DNA from: Myxococcales bacterium
GTDB taxonomy: Bacteria; Myxococcota_A; Polyangia; Polyangiales; Polyangiaceae
Direction of reading: 5' to 3'
Assembly (NCBI GenBank): GCA_016706225.1
Contig: JADJKB010000003.1
Span: 372,001 to 436,000 of the forward strand
DNA: 64,000 nt
Of this stretch, positions 56,854-64,000 are shown one piece after another. The notes under the pieces are model-generated. The model worked only from the letters and a program-made list of their open reading frames with translations. It searched no databases and had not been told where the DNA came from. The first letter of the stretch is position 1. The number at the start of each line of letters is the position of its first letter. The translations under genes were made by a program, and so were the position numbers.

Positions 56854-58533
56854 GTGTTTCATCCCCATGGTCTACAGCCGGGGAGCGTCTTCGCGGGCGA
56901 CTTCCGGATCGAGCGTGCCCTGGCCATGGGCGGCATGGGTGCTGTCTACGTCGTCGAGCAGCTGAGCACGGGTCGCAAGCGCGCGCTCAAGCTGCTCCTG
57001 CCGTCGTTGACCGAGAACGAGAAGTCGCGCGAACGCTTCGAACAAGAAGCCCGCATTGCCTCGCGCATCGACAGTGATCACGTGGTCGAGGTCGTGGCGG
57101 CGGGGGTCGATCCGACCACACACGCGCCGTGGCTCGCGATGGAGTTGCTCGAAGGCGAGACCCTGGCAGAGCGCATCACACGCGGCGGACCCATGCGTCC
57201 GGTCGAGGTGCTCGAGGTCATGCGGCAGCTGTGTCACGGGCTTGGCGCGGCGCACGCCACCGGCCTGGTGCATCGCGACATCAAGCCGGAAAACGTCTTC
57301 CTCGCCGCGCCCCGCCGAGAAGGCATCCCTTTCACGCTGAAGATCCTCGATTTTGGCATCGCCAAGCTGACCGAAGACGTGCGTGGTCAGGGCAACGTCA
57401 CCGGCGCAATCGGCTCGCCGCTGTGGATGGCGCCGGAGCAGGCCTCCGCGTCGGGCGTCGGTCCGTCCACCGACGTCTGGGCACTCGGCCTCGTCGTGTT
57501 CAACTGCCTCACCGGGCAGTATTTCTGGCGCAGTGCGACCGGCCCCCAAGCGTCGCTCCAGAGCCTCATGAAAGAGGTGATGTTCGACCCGATGCCGCTC
57601 GCTTCGGTTCGCGCAGCAGAGCTCGGCTTCGCCGCGTTCTTGCCGCCGGGCTTCGACGCCTGGCTCGCCCGCACCACCTCACGAGACCCTACCGCGCGTT
57701 TCCGCGACGCCACCGAGTGCCTGGCGGCGCTGCATCCTGTGCTCGATCCGCTGTCGCCGACCCTGGTGGAAACCGAGCGGAGTGTGCTCCCGCATTCCGT
57801 CCCGCGTGGCTCGTCGGTACCAGCAGCGTTCGGGGCGACTGCACCGGTCGCAAGCGCGCCGCTCGAACCCGCGCGAGGCAACAAGACCCTGGTGTGGATC
57901 ATGGCAGGCCTCGCTCTCTTCCTGTTTGGAGCGGTCGCGGTGGTCGGCTTCGCGGGCCTCGGATTCGGTTACTATTTCACGCGCGACGCCGCTGTGGCGC
58001 CAAGGAGCGCCGCCGCCCCGGTCATCGCCGGGACGGAAACCGCCTCACCGATCTCCACGCCTGGGAGTGCCCCGTCCGTCCCCGAGAGCGGTGGCGCCAC
58101 CTCGACCGGAAAGCGCTCAGGGTCACCGACAGCACCGGGAGTCCCTGCGCAGCCCGGTGTACCCGACTCTCCCGCCTCCCCGGCAACGCCTGCCACACCC
58201 ACCACACCCGCCACACCGAGCAGTCCGGCGGCTCCGTCGTCGACGGTCGTGGCGATGAAAGACGTCTCGGAGCAGCCGGCGCGGGACTACAAGCTCGCCT
58301 GGTACAAACAGAAGATCACCGCCTGCTGGCAACAAAACGAGGGCGCCAAACCCGACGCTGGCAGCTACTCGTGCACGGTCACCGTGAAGCTGGACGAGCT
58401 CGGCCGAACGTCGAGTGTGAGCGTCAGCCCGAGGCCATTCAAGAGCTTCGCCGGCTGCACCGTCGTGCGCACTTCCGAACACCCCTGGGGCCGAGGCCCG
58501 GTGGAGACGAAGTCATTTGGTTTCAGCTTTTGA
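56854..58533 (+). CDS. Membrane Ser/Thr protein kinase (Hanks type)
   Basis: About 559 residues. Kinase domain at the N-terminus: glycine loop ALAMGGMGAVYVVEQ, ATP-site Lys in RALKLLL, HRDIKPENVF, LDFGIAKL, and WMAPEQASASG, all key residues intact. A Pro/Ser-rich segment leads to one membrane helix (TLVWIMAGLALFLFGAVAV), a Pro/Thr/Ala-rich stalk, and a C-terminal extracytoplasmic domain (KITACWQQN, YSCTVTVKLDELGRTS) of the AgmX/TonB-like kind. Signals from outside are relayed to phosphorylation inside. The GTG at 56854 is one possible start, ATG 56812 another. Confidence 0.85.
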   Translation: MFHPHGLQPGSVFAGDFRIERALAMGGMGAVYVVEQLSTGRKRALKLLLPSLTENEKSRERFEQEARIASRIDSDHVVEVVAAGVDPTTHAPWLAMELLEGETLAERITRGGPMRPVEVLEVMRQLCHGLGAAHATGLVHRDIKPENVFLAAPRREGIPFTLKILDFGIAKLTEDVRGQGNVTGAIGSPLWMAPEQASASGVGPSTDVWALGLVVFNCLTGQYFWRSATGPQASLQSLMKEVMFDPMPLASVRAAELGFAAFLPPGFDAWLARTTSRDPTARFRDATECLAALHPVLDPLSPTLVETERSVLPHSVPRGSSVPAAFGATAPVASAPLEPARGNKTLVWIMAGLALFLFGAVAVVGFAGLGFGYYFTRDAAVAPRSAAAPVIAGTETASPISTPGSAPSVPESGGATSTGKRSGSPTAPGVPAQPGVPDSPASPATPATPTTPATPSSPAAPSSTVVAMKDVSEQPARDYKLAWYKQKITACWQQNEGAKPDAGSYSCTVTVKLDELGRTSSVSVSPRPFKSFAGCTVVRTSEHPWGRGPVETKSFGFSF

Positions 58534-58578
58534 GCGCTTGCGACAAGCGTGCGAACCGCCTCCTGGCCGCTGGTTGCG

Positions 58579-58608
58579 TTGACAGTACACTCTTGGTTCT
58601 GCGCTAAT
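58579..58608 (+). promoter_or_regulatory. Sigma-70-like promoter TTGACA - 18 nt - GCTAAT
   Basis: TTGACA at 58579-58584, 18 nt, then GCTAAT at 58603-58608; the lipoprotein gene starts at 58636 with a GAGG ribosome site. The clearest two-part promoter in the window. Confidence 0.5.
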
Positions 58609-58635
58609 GCTCGAGGCGCGAGGAGCCACCCTGCC

Positions 58636-59178
58636 ATGATCGTCACCCGCCGCGGTTCAGTGCTCTTGATGGCCGGCGCGGTGTTCGCCTTGGGCTGCAG
58701 CTCGAGCTCGACCAACGAAGCGAAGGGCGGCGCTGGCGGGGTGGCCGGAACGAGCGGTTCGGGCGGGGTGAGCGGCTCGAGCGCTTCGGGCGGTGCTGCG
58801 GCAACCATCACCTGCGGCTCGAGCCAATGCGACATCGCCACTGAGAAGTGTTGTTTTGGTCTGATCGGGGAGGGGCTCACAGCAACGTGCAGCCCGCTCG
58901 CGACGGCTTGTCCCGATGGCGCGAAGCGCACCTCGTTCTGCGACGACAGCGCGGACTGCAAGGCGCAAGGCAAAGAGGGCGCGATCTGTTGCGCGACGAC
59001 GGGCCCGGTGTGCAATCCCGGTAATCCAGAAGGCTGCATCACGGGCGTCGTGTGCGCGGCACCCGCGGGTTGTCCGAAGGGCTCCGTGATCCTCTGCGAC
59101 CCGGCCGGTGGAACGTGCCCGAGTGGTCAGAACTGCACTGCTCCGGGCGGCGCGCTGAGCGCTGGGATCTGCAAGTAG
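58636..59178 (+). CDS. Cys-rich lipoprotein
   Basis: 180 residues. Lipobox ALGC (Cys21), Ser/Gly linker to about 60, then a domain with some 18 Cys (CGSSQCDIATEKCCFG, CDDSADCKAQGKEGAICC, CNPGNPEGC). The Cys pattern with CC pairs resembles small disulfide-knotted domains common in myxobacterial secreted proteins. Ribosome site GAGGAG is present. No function known. Confidence 0.75.
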   Translation: MIVTRRGSVLLMAGAVFALGCSSSSTNEAKGGAGGVAGTSGSGGVSGSSASGGAAATITCGSSQCDIATEKCCFGLIGEGLTATCSPLATACPDGAKRTSFCDDSADCKAQGKEGAICCATTGPVCNPGNPEGCITGVVCAAPAGCPKGSVILCDPAGGTCPSGQNCTAPGGALSAGICK

Positions 59179-59303
59179 ACGCCGGCCCACCGCGCCTGCC
59201 AAGTCGGGGTCTGCGCCCGCCGCTCACTTCGCCGACTTCGCCAGCTCCAGCTTGATGGTCACGACCGAGCGCTCCACGCTCGCGGCGGCCCGGTGCCGCG
59301 CCC

Positions 59304-60218
59304 TCAGACCTTCGCGACGATCCGTTCACTGACCTCCCAGAGTCGTTCGGCGAGCGCCGGATCTCGCCCCGGGCCGGACGTATGCGCTTCGTTGCAATCG
59401 ACGAAGTACCTCCCACTGACACCTGCCAGCGACGGGTGGGTCGCGACGTAACACTGCGTCGCCGCACCCTGGTGCACGTCTTTCAGAAAGAGCGACGCGA
59501 CAGGCATGGCGAGGCGCAGCGCCGCGGAGCTGCGCCACAGGTTCGTTGCGATGACTCCGGGGTGAACGCCGTTGGCGCTCTTCGAGGTCCCTGAGAAACG
59601 CTGGGCCAGACCCCGGGCAAACAGCAGATTGGCGAGCTTCGACTGGCCGTAGGCGACGTTCGGCGAGTAGCTCCGCTCGAGCGTCAGATCATCGAACTGA
59701 ATGCCCCCGGGCGGTGCCCAGGCGTGGGCGCTGCTCGACAGCACGACCACGCGCGCGTGCTCGGACAAAACGTCGAGCAGGCCGCTGACCAACATGAAGT
59801 GCCCGATGTGGTTGGTCAGAAACTGAAGCTCCTGCCCGTAACGGAGCGTGCGCTCGGGCAATGCCATGATGCCCGCGTTGCACATCAACACATCGAGCGG
59901 CACGCCGAGCGCGCGAACGTCGGCGACACAGGCGCGGACCGATGCCGGCTCCGAGAGCTCACACTCGAGTGGAAGCGCGCCATTGCCCAGCGACGCCGTC
60001 ACGATCTCCGCCTTGTCGCGCGTGCGTGCCGCGCCCAAAACACGGGCGCCGCGGAGGGCGAGCACCCGCGCGGTCTCGAGCCCGAGCCCCGAGTTGACTC
60101 CTGTGACCAGCACGGTCAGCCCACTAAGATCGAGGCCGTCGGTCACCTCGTGGGCAGTGGACGCATACCCAAAACCACTCGCGCCACTCCGGTGTAATAT
60201 CCGCGAGATCCAGGCCAC
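59304..60218 (-). CDS. Short-chain dehydrogenase/reductase
   Basis: 304 residues. Classical SDR: cofactor motif VLVTGVNSGLGLETARVL, CNAGIMALPE, catalytic Ser in VVVLSSSAHAW and YxxxK in AYGQSKLANLLF, as in WW-domain oxidoreductase/retinol-dehydrogenase-like bacterial members. It uses NAD(P)H to reduce or oxidise a carbonyl or alcohol; substrate unknown. Start GTG 60218 gives the usual pre-motif helix (FGYASTAHEVTDGLDLSG); the GTG at 60146 would cut it. Confidence 0.9.
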   Translation of the reverse strand: MAWISRILHRSGASGFGYASTAHEVTDGLDLSGLTVLVTGVNSGLGLETARVLALRGARVLGAARTRDKAEIVTASLGNGALPLECELSEPASVRACVADVRALGVPLDVLMCNAGIMALPERTLRYGQELQFLTNHIGHFMLVSGLLDVLSEHARVVVLSSSAHAWAPPGGIQFDDLTLERSYSPNVAYGQSKLANLLFARGLAQRFSGTSKSANGVHPGVIATNLWRSSAALRLAMPVASLFLKDVHQGAATQCYVATHPSLAGVSGRYFVDCNEAHTSGPGRDPALAERLWEVSERIVAKV

Positions 60219-60293
60219 GCGGGCAGCGTTGTGCCCGCGGGCCCGGCGCGCAAGGGCTAGCGAGGTCGTCCACGGCGTGCTCGAATGCGCGGC

Positions 60294-60629
<336 letters not shown>

Positions 60630-60645
60630 GTTTCACGCGCCGTGC

Positions 60646-62187
60646 TCAACGCCGCGTGCGACGACGCAAACGTCGAGCGGCGGCGATCAGAAACGCGGCG
60701 CCCACCAGCGCACGCCGATCCCCGCTGCGGCTCGGCGTGCGGCAGCCACAACCGCCGTCATCGCTGGCGTTCGTGCCCCCGCTCGGGAGTTTGCCGCCAG
60801 TGCCGGCCCCGCCACTCGCACTGATGCCGCCGGCGTTACCGAACCCACCGCTGCCCGCGTCGCTGGGCTGAGCGTTGGTGGTCTTGACGTACAAACGAGG
60901 GCCCTGGGTGGCGCTCGCCTCTTTCGACAAGTAATGGACTCCGTTCGAGTCGGTGGAGACGACCGCCAGGCCCACGTTGGCTCCCGTTTTCACCAGTGCA
61001 GTCACGTCCCACTCGACGTCCATGTCTGGATCGACGGAGCTCGATACACCGGCGCAGGACGAGCCAACCGGAGGTCGGTTTGCCCAGGTCATGCTGGTCT
61101 CACTCCAGCTGTCGTCGGCGACGCCGCAGATCACACCGGAGGCTCCCGCAGCAGACGCCGCTTTCGCGGTTCGCAGCTTCAGCACGGCGTTCACCACCGT
61201 ACCGCTCACCGGTGGAAAGCGAAGATATGCCACTGCCACGGGAGAGGCCCCGTCCCCCTCCGGGTTCAGGTCGTTTTGATCGGGATACACCCCGGTTTCC
61301 CAGCTTGCCGCGGTGACGTCGGCGAGCACCGTGTATTCGTTCTCACTACTGCCCGCGTCCTCGGCGCCGGCATCGCCGGGCGCACCGCCCGCCCCGGCGG
61401 TGCCGCCAGTTCCAGTGCTCCCGCACACCGGTGTCATCGCGCCGGGCGTGCCAGTGATCAGCACATCCTTGAACACGAGGCCCTTCGGCATCAGCGCCGC
61501 TCCGGGGTAGACCCCATCGTGGCGCGGTGAACCGAGGCGCACCCGGAGTGGCTTCGGTGCATAGGTACCCGGGTACGAGACGCTGCCAAGCTCGACGTTG
61601 TCGCGGAAGAACGACATCTTCCCATTCCCCCACTCGATGGCCATGCGGTAGGCCTTCGAGCCGTCCCAGCCAACGTCCTTGTCGGTGCCGTTGGCGTACG
61701 CTAGCGCGCTGCCATCACACGCGGCGCTGCACACCTCGTCATGGTGCCAAGGGTCACCTCGCGGACAGAACGCAAGCTCGAGCTTCATGGCGCCGTTGCG
61801 CCCGGGCTCCTGCATACCGAAGATGCGCGTGAAGGCCTTGAAGTCGTTGTTGCGAAAGTACGGGCTGTAGGCGATCGGTTCTGGCTGTCCGGTCGGCGCC
61901 TGGTACAGCGTGAAGATGTCGTGATCGGCGCCCGTGAGGCTGGTCGTGGTCGAGATGCCCGTGACCGTGTACTCGATGCGTGCCGAAGGCAGCGCCTCGG
62001 CGACCTCCCACCACACCGCATCTGGCTCCTCCGCCGTCGTCCAACCACTCGGCGAGAACGACCCACCCTTGTTGCCTCGGCCCGCGAAGCTCGCGGACGT
62101 CAGCGGATCATTGACGTACTCGACCGCCAGCGCGTGGGGGGCCGCCAGCAGTACCAACAGTCCCCAACGAACAGCCGAGAGCCCCAT
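60646..62187 (-). CDS. Secreted CBM96/DNRLRE-type protein with MYXO-CTERM tail
   Basis: 513 residues. Signal peptide (LLVLLAAPHALA), then a jelly-roll-like domain with a late WGNGKMSFFRDNVELGSV, a Gly/Ala/Asp linker, and a second domain VAYLRFPPVSGTVVNAVLKLRTAKA and DDSWSETSMTWANRPPVG characteristic of CBM96/DNRLRE carbohydrate-binding modules. The end has CGCRTP, a hydrophobic stretch and RRLRRRTRR: MYXO-CTERM. Likely binds sugars on the cell surface. Confidence 0.8.
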   Translation of the reverse strand: MGLSAVRWGLLVLLAAPHALAVEYVNDPLTSASFAGRGNKGGSFSPSGWTTAEEPDAVWWEVAEALPSARIEYTVTGISTTTSLTGADHDIFTLYQAPTGQPEPIAYSPYFRNNDFKAFTRIFGMQEPGRNGAMKLELAFCPRGDPWHHDEVCSAACDGSALAYANGTDKDVGWDGSKAYRMAIEWGNGKMSFFRDNVELGSVSYPGTYAPKPLRVRLGSPRHDGVYPGAALMPKGLVFKDVLITGTPGAMTPVCGSTGTGGTAGAGGAPGDAGAEDAGSSENEYTVLADVTAASWETGVYPDQNDLNPEGDGASPVAVAYLRFPPVSGTVVNAVLKLRTAKAASAAGASGVICGVADDSWSETSMTWANRPPVGSSCAGVSSSVDPDMDVEWDVTALVKTGANVGLAVVSTDSNGVHYLSKEASATQGPRLYVKTTNAQPSDAGSGGFGNAGGISASGGAGTGGKLPSGGTNASDDGGCGCRTPSRSGDRRALVGAAFLIAAARRLRRRTRR

Positions 62188-62194
62188 GAGTCGT

Positions 62195-62200
62195 AGTATC
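62195..62200 (-). promoter_or_regulatory. -10-like GATACT, leaderless start
   Basis: Minus-strand GATACT, 7 nt, then ATG 62187. Confidence 0.45.
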
Positions 62201-62247
62201 GCACGCCGAGGGAAGAGTGGCCGATTAGCGGTGGGGGGCGTCAGCCG

Positions 62248-64000
62248 CTAGCAGCCAAAGGCCTGGAACTCGTAGATGATCGGATTGGTGGCGTATCCGC
62301 AAGTAGCTGCGTAGAGGCCGTAGATCCGCACCTTGGTCGTCGAGACCGGTGACGGGAAGATGAACTCCCAGTCGGTGGTCTTTGCGGAAACGCTACCGGC
62401 CGTCACCCAAGAGCTGCCGTTCCACCACTGGATGGTGCCGCCTGCCACCGTGCGCCCGGCGAGGATCCCACAGCCGGCGACGGCACAGGCCGCGGTGTCA
62501 ATCTTGATCCGACCGACGGTCTTGGCAGTGGTCAAGTCGAGCTCCGCGTACGCGGTCCCAGAAGACGAGGTCGCGGTGATCCAGTGCCAGCCTTGCGCGT
62601 TGCAGTCGACTTCGCCGTATCCGTCGTTCATGTTGTCCGGGCCCAGGGTCCCGGCTCCGCCACCGTTGCTGAGCGCGGTCGCGGTCGTCGCGAGGTTCAG
62701 CGTCGGATTGCAGTTGTTGACGCATTTGCTGGCGGTGCAGGTCTGGGTCGACGTGCACGTGATGCCGCAGCCGCCGCAGTTGTTCTCGTCCGTCTTCGTG
62801 TCGACGCACTGGTTCGAGCACTTCGTCAGCCCAACACCGCAGACCAGGGTACAGGCACCGGCCTGGCAACTCTGCCCGCTCGGGCAGACCTTGGCGCAGG
62901 ACCCGCAGTTGGTCGGGTCGATCTTGGTGTCCACGCACTTGTTGGAGCAGGCGGTCAGACCGGTGCCGCAGACCAGCACACAAGCGCTGTTCACACAGCT
63001 CTTGCCCGCGGTGCAGGCGGTCCCGCAACTCCCGCAGTTGCTGGGGTCGAGGTTGAGGTTGACGCAAGTATTGGAGCAGTTCGACGTGCCGCCCGCACAG
63101 ACCAGGGTGCAGGCGCCCGCCACGCAGTCGTAGCCGGAATTGCACGGTTTGTCGCAGGCGCCACAGTGGACCTGGCTCGTCTTCACGTCGACGCACTGAC
63201 TGCCGCACTTGGTCAGTCCCCCGGAGCAGACCAGCGTGCACGAACCGCCCTGGCAGCTCTGGCCGGTCGGGCAGGTCTTGGCGCAAGCCCCGCAGTTGTT
63301 GGGGTCGACGCTGGTGTCGACACACTTGCCGGAACAAGCCGTCGTACCCCCCACACACGAGAGCGCGCACTTGCCGGCGCTGCACACCTCACCCGTGCCG
63401 CAAACCGTGCCGCACTTGCCGCAGTTCTTCGGATCGACATCGATGTCGACACAGGTATTGTTGCAGTTCGTGGTTCCTCCGAGACATCCGATTGCGCACT
63501 TGCCGACGGAGCAGACCTCGCCAATGGCCGTCGAACACAGCTTCCCGCAGTCACCGCAGTTCTTTGGATCGACGCTGGTGTCGACACACTTGCCCCCACA
63601 CAAGGTGAGCGCGCCGCCGCAGCTCGGATTACAGGCACCCGCTGAGCAAACTTCCCCAGCAAAGCAGATGTTCCCGCATTTTCCGCAGTTGGCAGGGTCG
63701 GAGGTGGTGTCCACACAGGTGCCATCACACTCCGTGGTCCCCGCGCCGCACTGCGAAGCGCACTTGGCCTGGACGCAGAGCTGCCCGCTGGGGCACGCGG
63801 CGCCACACCCGCCGCAGTTCAACGGATCGGTGTCGGTGTCAGCGCACTTACCGTTGCACATGAGCTGATTGCCCCAGCAGCCCGCGCTGCAGATCCCAGA
63901 CTGGCAGCTCTCTCCCTGAGGACAGACCTTGCCGCAAGCACCGCAGTTGCTGGAGTCGACGCCGGTGTTGGTGCAGACGCCGTTGCAGGCCACGGTCCCC
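62248..64000 (-). CDS. Long Cys-rich repeat protein with discoidin-like C-terminus (5' end beyond window)
   Basis: The frame is open to the right edge, so only the C-terminal part is present; the GTG at 63993 is an ordinary codon inside it. At least ten repeats of about 43 residues carry CVDT.(T/V)DP.NCG.CG..C.(S/T)GQ.C..G.C and sometimes GLTKCSNQ. The last 150 residues leave the repeat and form a beta-sandwich of discoidin (F5/8 type C) style: YGEVDCNAQGWHWITATSSS, AYAELDLTTAKTVGRIKI, TTKVRIYGLYAATCG. A surface adhesin with a sugar- or lipid-binding head is the best guess. Confidence 0.8.
   Translation of the reverse strand, partial: GTVACNGVCTNTGVDSSNCGACGKVCPQGESCQSGICSAGCWGNQLMCNGKCADTDTDPLNCGGCGAACPSGQLCVQAKCASQCGAGTTECDGTCVDTTSDPANCGKCGNICFAGEVCSAGACNPSCGGALTLCGGKCVDTSVDPKNCGDCGKLCSTAIGEVCSVGKCAIGCLGGTTNCNNTCVDIDVDPKNCGKCGTVCGTGEVCSAGKCALSCVGGTTACSGKCVDTSVDPNNCGACAKTCPTGQSCQGGSCTLVCSGGLTKCGSQCVDVKTSQVHCGACDKPCNSGYDCVAGACTLVCAGGTSNCSNTCVNLNLDPSNCGSCGTACTAGKSCVNSACVLVCGTGLTACSNKCVDTKIDPTNCGSCAKVCPSGQSCQAGACTLVCGVGLTKCSNQCVDTKTDENNCGGCGITCTSTQTCTASKCVNNCNPTLNLATTATALSNGGGAGTLGPDNMNDGYGEVDCNAQGWHWITATSSSGTAYAELDLTTAKTVGRIKIDTAACAVAGCGILAGRTVAGGTIQWWNGSSWVTAGSVSAKTTDWEFIFPSPVSTTKVRIYGLYAATCGYATNPIIYEFQAFGC

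Overview
The window is GC-rich, gene-dense chromosomal DNA that looks like a myxobacterium (Myxococcota), most likely a Polyangiales-type predatory soil bacterium. The signs are about two dozen predicted lipoproteins with low-complexity Gly/Ser/Ala linkers, three C-terminal tails of the MYXO-CTERM kind (a CGC-type motif, one hydrophobic helix, then an Arg cluster), long Cys-rich repeat proteins, beta-propeller WAVG-repeat proteins, an IgGFc-binding-type lipoprotein and a membrane Ser/Thr kinase. The assignment rests on protein style only; there is no rRNA in the window. LAYOUT. 1-2200: glyoxalase II overlapping a truncated lipoprotein esterase, tRNA-Arg(CCG), and a VapBC-like toxin-antitoxin pair. 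2300-5340: a frameshifted lipoprotein, then an evolutionary scar in which a module (HTH fragment on the minus strand next to a membrane-protein gene on the plus strand) is present twice, once ruined and once partly intact, around the tail of a secreted protein. 5320-11070: three minus-strand surface lipoproteins (WAVG propeller with a frameshift, 12-repeat Cys-rich protein, IgGFc-binding type). 11200-21940: a GST, a large VWA-like lipoprotein (lipoprotein V1) divergent from a ThuA/GATase-like lipoprotein, a nitrilase-family hydrolase, a PPOX protein, small lipoproteins (one an internally deleted remnant of V1), a thioesterase, a flavin amine oxidase and a GDPD lipoprotein that carries a 72-bp tandem repeat. 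22000-30000: an unknown protein overlapping a HExxH protein, an NlpC/P60-like MYXO-CTERM protein with its lipoprotein partner, a Cys-rich lipoprotein, a zinc-binding-like membrane protein and a SulP transporter. 30000-36900: tandem paralogous Cys-rich lipoproteins, a triheme cytochrome lipoprotein, a DUF4336 protein, a second VWA-like lipoprotein (V2), a zinc-ribbon protein and another Cys-rich lipoprotein. 37100-43830: a transposase remnant, an HNH nuclease, a long non-coding stretch, a PilZ protein, N-formylglutamate amidohydrolase, an NGCE-repeat Cys-rich protein and malate dehydrogenase. 43900-51300: a Cys-rich lipoprotein, two membrane proteins of unknown role, a CBS-pair protein, a fused acetate kinase-PduL phosphotransacylase and a secreted intradiol dioxygenase. 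51400-64000: a 1152-residue ORF that looks like two exported proteins fused end to end, a parvulin lipoprotein, an aminotransferase remnant, a beta-hydroxyacid dehydrogenase, a Ser/Thr kinase, small lipoproteins, a short-chain dehydrogenase, a CBM96/DNRLRE-type MYXO-CTERM protein and the C-terminal part of a long Cys-rich repeat protein ending in a discoidin-like domain. HOW IT FITS TOGETHER. Most of the capacity is spent on the cell surface (adhesion, recognition and envelope proteins), with scattered housekeeping metabolism (glyoxalase II, malate dehydrogenase, acetate kinase-PduL) and little operon structure. Many genes lack a Shine-Dalgarno sequence and instead have a TATACT/TATGCT-like hexamer 6-8 nt before the start codon, which suggests widespread leaderless transcription; in several genes this decides between competing start codons.
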